Positions 1 to 4,792 of a stretch of 5,211 nt of DNA are shown here, piece by piece (the first letter of the stretch is position 1; each line of letters starts with the position of its first letter). Position numbers and translations under genes: made by a program. The notes under the pieces are model-generated. The model saw only the letters and a list, made by a program, of their open reading frames with translations, made no database searches and was not told the origin of the DNA. The stretch is taken from assembly GCA_963634795.1 (NCBI GenBank), contig CAVHDO010000118.1, positions 1-5,211 of the forward strand, read 5' to 3'. The stretch is from UBA1822 sp963634795 (GTDB lineage Bacteria > Bacillota > Negativicutes > Veillonellales > Dialisteraceae).

Positions 1-78
1 CCTGGCGGCGGTTTCTTTCCTTTGCTTCGTTTCCTTTCTTTCCCGGGAAAGAAAAGGAAATGAAGAGCTGTAAGGAGT
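1..78. repeat. Dispersed palindromic repeat, copy 1 (may extend left of the window)
   Basis: Bases 1-78 match 4970-5046 with one 1-base indel and one substitution seen by eye (AGAGCTG here, AGTGCTG there). At the centre (between 44 and 45) is a pyrimidine arm TTTCCTTTCTTTCCC followed by its reverse complement. In this copy the right arm has one extra A, so the palindrome is slightly imperfect; in the other copy it is perfect. The match ends just after TAAGGAGT, and the flanks then diverge. The match starts at the first base of the window, so the true left end is not visible. No reading frame here looks real. The function is unknown; a cruciform or RNA-hairpin-forming intergenic repeat is the simplest description. 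Confidence 0.85.
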
Positions 79-103
79 ACCGTACGAAAGCACGAAAAAT
101 GAC

Positions 104-213
104 ACGCGCCGTCAGGCGCATTTTGCGAAGCAAAATCATCTGCACCGAAAGGTGCAAAAAAGAAACGCTCCGAAGATGAGCTGCGGCGCACGCCGCATTC
201 CGCGAAGCGGAAT
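104..213. repeat. Cluster of five consecutive short perfect hairpins
   Basis: Five perfect inverted repeats with tiny loops follow one another: GCGCC-GTCA-GGCGC (106-119), ATTTTGC-GAA-GCAAAAT (120-136), TGCACC-GAAA-GGTGCA (141-156), TGCGGCG-CA-CGCCGCA (182-197) and ATTCCGC-GAA-GCGGAAT (197-213). Two contain GCGAAGC, known as an exceptionally stable DNA mini-hairpin. None is followed by a T-run on the plus strand, so they are not ordinary terminators in that direction. They lie beyond the terminator of the left symporter. They could be a structured RNA, an array of stacked intergenic palindromes or the tail of an element starting at base 1. No coding signal was seen here. Confidence 0.6.
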
Positions 214-232
214 TCTCCAAAGTTTCCAATAG

Positions 233-257
233 AAAAAGGCAGCCGTAAGGCCACCTT
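233..257 (-). terminator. Intrinsic terminator of the left symporter gene
   Basis: Read on the minus strand, AAGGTGGCC-TTAC-GGCTGCCTT forms a GC-rich stem (two G-U wobbles) with a four-base loop, and runs straight into a T-tract (A-tract at 233-237 on the plus strand). It begins about 37 bases past the stop codon at 294, the expected place for the 3' end of that transcript. Confidence 0.8.
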
Positions 258-293
258 GTTTCTGCGGAAAGAATCGCGTGAACGCGCGTTTTT

Positions 294-1640
294 TTATTTC
301 TCTGTTTCCTCCAAATGTTTCATATACAATTTCGTCTCGCTGACGACGACGCCGGAGAGGGCGACGAGGGCGATGAGGTTCGGGATCGCCATCAGGGCGT
401 TCACGATATCGGCCAGGACCCAGATGGCTTCCAATTTCAGGAAACCGCCGGCCGCGACGAGGCAGATGAAGAGGAGGCGGTACGGCAGGATGACTTTGAT
501 GCCGCCGAGGTATTCTGCGCAGCGTTCGCCGTAGTAATTCCAGCCGAGAATCGTGGTGAATGCGAAGAGAATGAGGGAAATCATGAGGAGATAGCTGCCG
601 ACCGTCGGGAAGGCGTCGGTGAAGGCCGCATTCGTGAGCGCCGCGCCGTTGAGACCGCTCGACCATTCGCCGGTGACGACGAGGGTGAGACCGGTCAGGG
701 TGCAGATGATGATGGTATCGATGAAGGTCCCTGTCATGGAAATGAGTCCCTGCTCCGCCGGCCATTTTGTTTTGGCCGCGGCGGCCGCAATCGGAGCCGA
801 GCCGAGACCGGATTCATTTGAGAAAACACCGCGCGCGACGCCGTTTCTCATGGCCATCATGACGGTCGCACCGAGGAAACCGCCTGTCGCCGCTGTCCCG
901 GTGAATGCCGTTTCCAAGATGAGGCAGACGGCGCCCGGCACTTGATCGGCAAAGGTGACGAGAATGAGCACGGTGACAACGAAATAAATAACGGCCATGC
1001 CCGGCACGATTTTTTCGGCGACGGAGGCAATCGATTGCAAGCCGCCGATCGTGACGGCCGCGACGAAGACGGTCAGAATGAGCGAGGTGTAGATGGGATC
1101 GAGGCCGGTCGTGATTTTCGTGATTTCCACGATGGAATTCACCTGCGCGAAGGTCCCGATGCCGAAGAAGGCGACGAGGACGCCGGCAATGGCAAAGAAG
1201 GTGCCGAGCGGTTTCCATTTTTCGCCCATCCCGTTTTTGATGTAGTACATTGGGCCGCCGGAAATATTTCCTTTGGCGTCTTTTTGACGATATTTCACGG
1301 CCAAAAGCCCTTCGGCGTATTTGGTCGCCATGCCGAAGAAGGCGGCCATCCACATCCAGAAAATGGCGCCCGGACCGCCCGCGGCCACTGCCGTCGCGAC
1401 GCCGACGATATTTCCTGTGCCGACGGTCGCGGCGAGTGCCGTGCAGAGCGCTTTGAAACTGTTGATGTCGCCGTGTCCGTCGTTTTTGGCGGAGAAAATG
1501 AGATGCAGCGCGCGCGGCAATTTCGTCACTTGCAAAAGGTTCAGGCGAATCGTGAGCAAAATTCCCGTGCCGACGAGGAGCACCAAGAGCGGCGGCCCCC
1601 AAATAAAACTGTCAATCGCATTGAGTAATTCCAAATCCAT
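294..1640 (-). CDS. Alanine/glycine:cation symporter (AGCS family), paralog A
   Basis: This 448-residue integral membrane protein has the family's usual length and should move glycine and/or alanine inward with Na+ or H+. Family hallmarks: ATVGTGNIVG (71-80), the AGCS signature around GGPGAIFWMWMAAFFG (88-103), GNISGGPMYYI (124-134), FGIGTFAQVNSI (159-170), FSNESGLGSAP (273-283), EQGLISMTGTFIDT (296-309) and GWNYYGER (366-373). About ten to eleven hydrophobic segments are visible and there is no cleavable signal peptide. The start at 1640 is chosen because AAAGGA lies 7-8 bases upstream and the protein aligns there with its paralog. An in-frame ATG at 1781 would translate through the attenuator and is rejected. 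It is about 72% identical, without gaps, to the plus-strand paralog over residues 61-430 (counted by eye). Glycine is inferred as a substrate mainly from the riboswitch. The exact coupling ion and any alanine preference cannot be read from the sequence. Confidence 0.95.
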   Translation of the reverse strand: MDLELLNAIDSFIWGPPLLVLLVGTGILLTIRLNLLQVTKLPRALHLIFSAKNDGHGDINSFKALCTALAATVGTGNIVGVATAVAAGGPGAIFWMWMAAFFGMATKYAEGLLAVKYRQKDAKGNISGGPMYYIKNGMGEKWKPLGTFFAIAGVLVAFFGIGTFAQVNSIVEITKITTGLDPIYTSLILTVFVAAVTIGGLQSIASVAEKIVPGMAVIYFVVTVLILVTFADQVPGAVCLILETAFTGTAATGGFLGATVMMAMRNGVARGVFSNESGLGSAPIAAAAAKTKWPAEQGLISMTGTFIDTIIICTLTGLTLVVTGEWSSGLNGAALTNAAFTDAFPTVGSYLLMISLILFAFTTILGWNYYGERCAEYLGGIKVILPYRLLFICLVAAGGFLKLEAIWVLADIVNALMAIPNLIALVALSGVVVSETKLYMKHLEETEK

Positions 1641-1667
1641 GAGCGTTTCCTTTCTGCCTTGCGGCGC

Positions 1668-1766
1668 AAAAAAAATACCGGTCTCCAAGGGAAGCGCCGA
1701 TTCAATCATTATCTGATTTTGCGATTGAATCAGTGGTTCCCATAAGACTGGTACTCTGGAGACCGG
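1668..1766 (-). terminator. Riboswitch-controlled attenuator (expression platform) of symporter A
   Basis: On the minus strand CCGGTCTCC (plus 1758-1766) pairs with GGAGACCGG (plus 1678-1686), followed by TATTTTTTTT (A8 at plus 1668-1675). Inside this stem are nested pairs: GGGAA/TTCCC (plus 1737-1741 with 1689-1693) and GATTCAATC/GATTGAATC (plus 1723-1731 with 1699-1707). It sits between the glycine aptamers and the start codon, so it is a transcription attenuator. Its 5' arm overlaps a 10-base segment complementary to the P1 5' strand of aptamer 2, giving a plausible antiterminator. Confidence 0.85.
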
Positions 1767-1802
1767 AAAAATTTGCGCCATTCAAAAAGAATTCGCTGAA
1801 AT

Positions 1803-1966
1803 TCTCTGTCCTTTTGCCTGAGAGATTGAGACGAATGTCCGTGCCCCTTCGGCGCTCACTGTGCGTGAGACTCTCCAGAGTTGTGTCCGCAACCGGTACC
1901 CGTTTCTTTTCGGAAACGCCTGAGAGTGTGACTCCTTCGGCAGGCCGAGGCCTTCTCCCGGATGCA
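1803..1966 (-). promoter_or_regulatory. Tandem glycine riboswitch (two aptamers) controlling symporter A
   Basis: Read on the minus strand, two successive glycine-aptamer cores are recognisable. Aptamer 1 has CGGGAGA at its 5' side, GCCGAAGGAG (plus 1932-1941) and CTCTCAGGCG (plus 1917-1926). Aptamer 2 has ACTCTGGAGAG as its 5' strand, GCCGAAGGGGC (plus 1843-1853) and CTCTCAGGCAAAAGGACAG starting at plus 1824. The P1 helix of aptamer 2 pairs CTCTG (plus 1876-1880) with CAGAG (plus 1804-1808). The layout matches classic tandem glycine riboswitches such as the one before B. subtilis gcvT. Here the target is a transporter and the platform is a terminator, so glycine probably switches the gene off; that direction is inferred. 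Confidence 0.92.
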
Positions 1967-2011
1967 TCATCCACGCGGGAATACATCCCGCCATAAAATT
2001 AAGATATGGCC

Positions 2012-2040
2012 ATTATAGCGCAAAAGACATAGAGACGCAA
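2012..2040 (-). promoter_or_regulatory. Sigma-A-type promoter for riboswitch and symporter A
   Basis: On the minus strand TTGCGT (plus 2035-2040) and a perfect TATAAT (plus 2012-2017) are separated by exactly 17 bases. Transcription would begin near 2005, about 40 bases before the first aptamer, giving a leader of about 365 nucleotides. The -35 keeps only the TTG of the consensus, offset by the consensus -10. A DnaA-box-like 9-mer begins 14 bases upstream of the -35. Confidence 0.75.
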
Positions 2041-2050
2041 GAGAGAAATA

Positions 2051-2156
2051 AAGTTATACACAAAAAGTGAATAACTTTGTGAAAAAGCTGTCATTATGTA
2101 TATATTTTTCTTGGCGGGATGGGAAATTTTTTGTGGATAGTGTCGGATGTGGATAA
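2051..2156. other. Cluster of DnaA-box-like 9-mers
   Basis: Against the consensus TTATNCACA: TTATACACA at 2054-2062 (perfect), AGTGAATAA at 2066-2074 (one mismatch, opposite strand), TGTGGATAG at 2132-2140 (one mismatch, opposite strand) and TGTGGATAA at 2148-2156 (perfect, opposite strand). The first two sit in an inverted repeat, AAGTTATACAC (2051-2061) with GTGAATAACTT (2067-2077), one mismatch and an A5 loop. Between the pairs lies an AT-rich stretch around 2091-2110. The cluster resembles a small origin or a DnaA-titration/regulatory site, but no dnaA, rpmH, rep or other replication gene is in the window. Confidence 0.5.
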
Positions 2157-2168
2157 GAGGGGAAACAG

Positions 2169-2212
2169 TTAGCAATTAGCAATTAGCAATTAGCAATTAG
2201 CAATTAGCAGTT
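2169..2212 (+). repeat. 7-bp tandem array, unit TTAGCAA / AGCAATT
   Basis: Five full copies of TTAGCAA plus a sixth, near-complete one run without interruption (2169-2209). Phased as AGCNNNN they read AGCAATT five times and then AGCAGTT (2171-2212). It opens a larger block of 7-bp-periodic arrays and is followed by GGCGTGG and a pyrimidine-rich linker. It resembles the short tandemly repeated heptamers described in cyanobacteria, although the rest of the window does not look cyanobacterial. It lies in no gene. Confidence 0.9.
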
Positions 2213-2366
2213 GGCGTGGCTGTTTCTTGCTTTCCTTTTTGGGCAGGCGGGATGGAGACGTCTGGGAAAGTGTACAGTGCATAGTACACAGTGCACAGGT
2301 TGGCGTGCTCGGCTTTTTCGACAGGCGCGACGGAGACGTCAGACATCAGACGATCAGACGTCAGAC
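2213..2366 (+). repeat. Linkers 1 and 2 with two further heptamer arrays
   Basis: Linker 1 (about 2210-2257) and linker 2 (about 2299-2340) share GTTGGCGTG at the start and a CAGGC..GA.GGAGACGTC end. Between them is a degenerate heptamer array, TGTACAG TGCATAG TACACAG TGCACAG (2271-2298). After linker 2 comes an RTCAGAC array: GTCAGAC (2338-2344), ATCAGAC (2345-2351), GATCAGAC (2352-2359, one base longer) and GTCAGAC (2360-2366), ending in GAAAGCGG. The same linker/RTCAGAC/GAAAGCGG order recurs at 4572-4642 and, inverted in part, at 2493-2576. Confidence 0.75.
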
Positions 2367-2370
2367 GAAA

Positions 2371-2424
2371 GCGGAAGCGCTTCGCGCAATTTTTATAAAA
2401 ATCATCGCCGAGAGGCGATACCGC
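2371..2424. repeat. Palindromic core of the heptamer element, orientation 1
   Basis: The core is bounded by GCGG on the left and CCGC on the right. It contains GCGC-TTC-GCGC, a TTTTTATAAAAA-like AT palindrome in the middle, and the hairpin ATCGCC-GAGA-GGCGAT. Nearly the same sequence is present reverse-complemented at 4639-4689, with about four differences in 52 bases by eye. No coding frame fits. Confidence 0.8.
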
Positions 2425-2460
2425 TCTTCGCTCCCGGATCCGGGCTCCAAGCTCACTGCT
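2419..2460 (-). repeat. Inverted heptamer array (AGCNNNN on the minus strand)
   Basis: On the plus strand the triplet GCT ends every seventh base (2425, 2432, 2446, 2453, 2460), with GAT in the same phase at 2439. On the minus strand this gives AGCAGTG, AGCTTGG, AGCCCGG, ATCCGGG, AGCGAAG. The 7-bp phase is kept over six units although the variable four bases differ. It forms the right flank of the core, as does the similar array at 4701-4735 for the second element. Confidence 0.65.
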
Positions 2461-2492
2461 ATCTCACGCGTGGCGCAAAAAGCTGAGCAATC

Positions 2493-2596
2493 ATCTGACG
2501 TCTGATGTCTGATGTCTGATGTCTGACCGTCTGACGTCTCAATCTCCCAAAGAGGCCCAAAGCAAAGCACTCGTTCCCGGCTCCCGGCTCCGAGCT
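2493..2596 (-). repeat. Inverted heptamer/linker module
   Basis: ATCTGAC (2493-2499), GTCTGAT three times (2500-2520), GTCTGAC (2521-2527) and CGTCTGAC (2528-2535) are the reverse complement of the RTCAGAC array. The adjoining GTCTGACGTCTC is the exact reverse complement of GAGACGTCAGAC at 2333-2344. The linker follows in inverse orientation to about 2575. It ends in CCCGGCT (2576-2582), CCCGGCT (2583-2589) and CCGAGCT (2590-2596), that is AGCCGGG heptamers on the minus strand. With 2338-2366 it makes a large inverted repeat around the core. Confidence 0.75.
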
Positions 2597-2656
2597 CATT
2601 TTTCGGCAGTCTGTTGCATTTCAGATATGCTTTAGATTTAATATATAGCATGTTAT

Positions 2657-2671
2657 ATAGTTTCAAACTAT
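2657..2671. promoter_or_regulatory. Operator-like palindrome upstream of the symporter B promoter
   Basis: ATAGTTT-C-AAACTAT is a perfect 15-base palindrome in an AT-rich stretch, ending 22 bases before the -35 box at 2694. Its position would suit an activator or repressor, but no regulator is encoded nearby and the palindrome is short. It could be fortuitous in such AT-rich sequence. Confidence 0.3.
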
Positions 2672-2693
2672 GGCGTGTATCGATTTTTTCATT

Positions 2694-2722
2694 TTGACGC
2701 ATGGGAAAAATGGCGGTACACT
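2694..2722 (+). promoter_or_regulatory. Sigma-A-type promoter for riboswitch and symporter B
   Basis: TTGACG (2694-2699) and TACACT (2717-2722) are separated by exactly 17 bases, five and four matches to consensus. Transcription would begin near 2729, about 33 bases before the glycine aptamer, giving a leader of about 240 nucleotides. Confidence 0.7.
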
Positions 2723-2761
2723 ATGCTCATCAATTTCACAGTGCGTGTAAAGATACACGAT

Positions 2762-2846
2762 CCTCTGGAGAAGCTCGCGCAAGCGGGTGCCGAAGGTGCA
2801 AGGGCGGTTTCGTATTCAGCCCGGTCTCTCAGGCAAAAGGACAGAG
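2762..2846 (+). promoter_or_regulatory. Single-aptamer glycine riboswitch controlling symporter B
   Basis: One aptamer is visible: CCTCTGGAGA (from 2762), GCCGAAGGTGC (2789-2799) and CTCTCAGGCAAAAGGACAG (from 2826). P1 pairs CTCTG (2763-2767) with CAGAG (2842-2846). Downstream is a 7-bp hairpin GGAAATC/GATTTCC (2863-2869 with 2878-2884), in the place where singlet glycine riboswitches can carry a vestigial 'ghost' aptamer. No second full aptamer core is present between it and the gene. The tandem switch at 1803-1966 keeps the same core with two aptamers. Confidence 0.92.
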
Positions 2847-2907
2847 TCATGTTTCTCCAAACGGAAATCGAAAAACGGATTTCCCTGGCTCGCCTTACGT
2901 CCATTCG

Positions 2908-2949
2908 GCTCCGGAGGAGCACTGCAAAGTGCCCTGCGGGGCGTTTTTT
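2908..2949 (+). terminator. Riboswitch-controlled attenuator of symporter B
   Basis: Three overlapping hairpins are possible: GCTCC-GGA-GGAGC (2908-2920), GCACT-GCAA-AGTGC (2919-2932) and AGTGCCC-TGCG-GGGCGTT (2928-2945, with wobbles) followed by six T. The last is the terminator. The middle hairpin shares its 3' strand with the terminator's 5' strand, so the two exclude each other, and it also overlaps the first hairpin by two bases. It lies 20 bases before the start codon. Confidence 0.75.
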
Positions 2950-2968
2950 ATTCAAGGGGGAAAGAAAA

Positions 2969-4354
2969 ATGGCAGATTTTTTGAATTCGGTTGACAGCAT
3001 CGTCTGGGGGCCGCCGCTGTTGGTGCTCCTGGTCGGCACGGGGATTTTCCTCACGCTGCGTCTGGGACTGCTGCAGATCATCCGCTTGCCGCTCGCGTTC
3101 AAGCTGATTTTCTCCACCGGCAAAAATCAGGATGCCGGGGACGTTTCCAGCTTCAAATCGCTTTGTACCGCTCTGGCCGCGACCGTCGGTACGGGAAATA
3201 TCGTCGGCGTCGCGACCGCGATTCACGCCGGCGGCCCGGGCGCCCTCTTCTGGATGTGGATGGCCGCCTTCTTCGGCATGGCCACGAAATTCGCCGAAGG
3301 GTGCCTCGCCGTCAAGTATCGCGAAGTCGATAAAAAAGGAAATATCGCCGGCGGCCCGATGTTCTACATCAAAAACGGTATGGGCGAAAAATGGACTTGG
3401 CTCGGCACACTCTTTGCGGGCTTCGGCGTCTTTGCCGCCATCTTCGGGATCGGGAATACCACCCAGGTCAACTCCATCGTCGAAGTCGTCAATATTACGT
3501 TCAATATCGATCCGGTCTGGACGTCGGGCATCATCTTCGTCCTCGTCACCGCGATCATCTTCGGCGGGATTCAATCCATTGCCGCGGCTTCCAGCACCAT
3601 CGTGCCGGCCATGGCTGTGATTTATCTCCTCTGCACCGGCGCCGTCCTTCTCGTTTGCGCCGATCAGATTCCCGGCGCGATTGCTCTCGTGCTTGAGCAC
3701 GCTTTCACACCGACCGCGGCGACCGGCGGTTTCCTCGGCGCCAGCGTCATGATGGCGATGCAAAGCGGTATCGCCCGCGGCCTCTTCTCCAATGAATCCG
3801 GCCTCGGCTCCGCGCCGATTGTCGCTGCGGCAGCCAAGACCCGTTGGCCGGCTGAGCAGGGTCTCGTTTCCATGACCGGTACCTTCATCGATACCATTAT
3901 CATCTGCACCCTGACCGGCCTCACCATCGTCGTCACCGGCGTCTGGGATACCGGCCTCAACGGCGCGGCCCTCACGAATGCGGCCTTCACTTCCGTGTAT
4001 CCCGCGTTCGGCAGCTACATGCTCACCGCCGGCCTCGTCCTCTTTGCTTTCACCACCATCCTCGGATGGAATTATTACGGAGAACGTTGCGCCGTGTATC
4101 TCTTCGGCGTCAAAGCCATCGTCCCGTATCGCATCATCTTCGTCGCCATGACATTCGCCGGTGGCCTCATGAACCTCGATGTCATCTGGACACTCTCCGA
4201 TATTCTGAACGGACTCATGGCCATCCCGAACTTGATTGCCCTTCTCGCCCTCTCCGGCGTCGTGGCGCACGAGCTTAAAATCTTCCTCCACTATGAAAAG
4301 ACCGGAGAAGATTTGGGATCCATGCCCGAAGTCAAAGCCATGGATGAAAATTAA
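2969..4354 (+). CDS. Alanine/glycine:cation symporter (AGCS family), paralog B
   Basis: This 461-residue membrane transporter of the same family is probably a glycine (and/or alanine) importer driven by Na+ or H+. Motifs match those of paralog A at the same residue numbers: ATVGTGNIVG (71-80), GGPGALFWMWMAAFFG (88-103), FGIGNTTQVNSI (159-170), FSNESGLGSAP (273-283), GTFIDT (304-309), GWNYYGER (366-373). It has a charged C-terminal tail about a dozen residues longer than in A. Start: ATG at 2969, preceded by AAGGGGG (2954-2960) with an 8-base spacing. An in-frame ATG at 2675 precedes the promoter and would run through the riboswitch, so it is rejected. Differences from A cluster in membrane segments at about 151-160, 171-230 and 381-410, which may alter affinity or substrate range. 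It is transcribed away from A and is followed by its own terminator, so it is monocistronic. Confidence 0.95.
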   Translation: MADFLNSVDSIVWGPPLLVLLVGTGIFLTLRLGLLQIIRLPLAFKLIFSTGKNQDAGDVSSFKSLCTALAATVGTGNIVGVATAIHAGGPGALFWMWMAAFFGMATKFAEGCLAVKYREVDKKGNIAGGPMFYIKNGMGEKWTWLGTLFAGFGVFAAIFGIGNTTQVNSIVEVVNITFNIDPVWTSGIIFVLVTAIIFGGIQSIAAASSTIVPAMAVIYLLCTGAVLLVCADQIPGAIALVLEHAFTPTAATGGFLGASVMMAMQSGIARGLFSNESGLGSAPIVAAAAKTRWPAEQGLVSMTGTFIDTIIICTLTGLTIVVTGVWDTGLNGAALTNAAFTSVYPAFGSYMLTAGLVLFAFTTILGWNYYGERCAVYLFGVKAIVPYRIIFVAMTFAGGLMNLDVIWTLSDILNGLMAIPNLIALLALSGVVAHELKIFLHYEKTGEDLGSMPEVKAMDEN

Positions 4355-4453
4355 TCCGGGCACATTATAGGAAACAGAAAAGAAACAGAGGAGAAACCTC
4401 GGTTCTGCCGAAAATGGTTTTCCCCCTACTCCGCCCAAAGGCGGAATAGTCCC

Positions 4454-4497
4454 AAGACCCTCCCTTCCTATCGTTTTGGAAGCCGGAGGGTCTTTTA
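4454..4497 (+). terminator. Intrinsic terminator of symporter B
   Basis: AAGACCCTCC (4454-4463) pairs with GGAGGGTCTT (4485-4494), with an inner CTTCC/GGAAG pair (4464-4468 with 4478-4482), and continues into TTTTATT. A smaller hairpin, TCCGCC-CAAA-GGCGGA (4430-4445), precedes it without a T-run. The terminator starts 100 bases after the stop codon; no gene lies between. Confidence 0.9.
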
Positions 4498-4532
4498 TTG
4501 TGTTGATTTCGGCCGGAGCGCGTTGCAAATGA

Positions 4533-4735
4533 AGCTGTTAGCCGGGAGCTGTGAGCAGCGAGCCGGGAGCGGGTGCTTGGCTTTTTTGTCAGGCAAGATT
4601 GAGACGGCAGACGGTCAGATGTCAGACATCAGACGAAAGCGGTATCGCCTGCGGCGATGATTTTTATAAAAAATGCGCGAAGCGTTTCCTCTTAAAAGTT
4701 CCAAGCTCTCGGCTTTAAGCTTCTTATGTCTCGCT
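4533..4735 (+). repeat. Second copy of the heptamer element, with inverted core
   Basis: Six AGCNNNN heptamers run without a break: AGCTGTT, AGCCGGG, AGCTGTG, AGCAGCG, AGCCGGG, AGCGGGT (4533-4574). They are followed by the linker ending GATTGAGACGGC (about 4572-4608), then GGCAGAC (4606-4612), GGTCAGAT, GTCAGAC, ATCAGAC (4613-4634), GAAAGCGG, and the core (4639-4689). Inverted heptamers follow: CCAAGCT, CTCGGCT, TTAAGCT, then TCTTATG and TCTCGCT (4701-4735). The module order matches 2299-2460, but the core is reverse-complemented relative to its flanks. Open frames across this stretch look accidental. Confidence 0.75.
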
Positions 4736-4792
4736 GTTTTCGATTTGGCTTGTTATTGGATTGCAAAGTCCGGCGTAAGGAGGCCCGCCTGT

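Noticed and set aside
1641..1781. Extended start of symporter A at an upstream in-frame ATG (495 residues)
   Set aside because: The extra 47 codons run through the attenuator and have no family similarity; the start at 1640 has a good ribosome-binding site and aligns with the paralog.
2051..2077. Intrinsic terminator on the minus strand formed by AAGTTAT..ATAACTT
   Set aside because: The stem is AT-rich and weak, it is followed by only a short T-containing stretch, and no gene lies upstream on that strand; reading it as paired DnaA-box-like sites fits better.
2367..2492. Insertion sequence or MITE with clear terminal inverted repeats and target duplication
   Set aside because: The flanking RTCAGAC/GTCTGAY arrays are inverted, but no transposase and no target-site duplication could be identified, so it is described only as a repeat element.
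2211..2505. Plus-strand ORFs of about 91-92 codons, and the antisense ORF ending at 2361, across the heptamer block
   Set aside because: They are translated 7-bp repeats and linkers; repeat phase changes between modules and no ribosome-binding site or family is evident.
2169..2535. CRISPR array
   Set aside because: Units are 7 bp in direct tandem without unique spacers of 30-40 bp, the linker is itself repeated, and there are no cas genes.
2675..2968. Extended start of symporter B at 2675 (559 residues)
   Set aside because: That ATG lies upstream of the predicted promoter and the extension covers the glycine riboswitch; the start at 2969 has AAGGGGG at the correct distance.
2948..4528. Long open frame antisense to symporter B (526 residues)
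   Set aside because: It is a shadow created by GC-rich codon usage: its translation is a highly charged, low-complexity string, the opposite strand is clearly an AGCS gene, and no promoter or ribosome-binding site supports it. The same holds for the long antisense and frame-shifted ORFs over symporter A.
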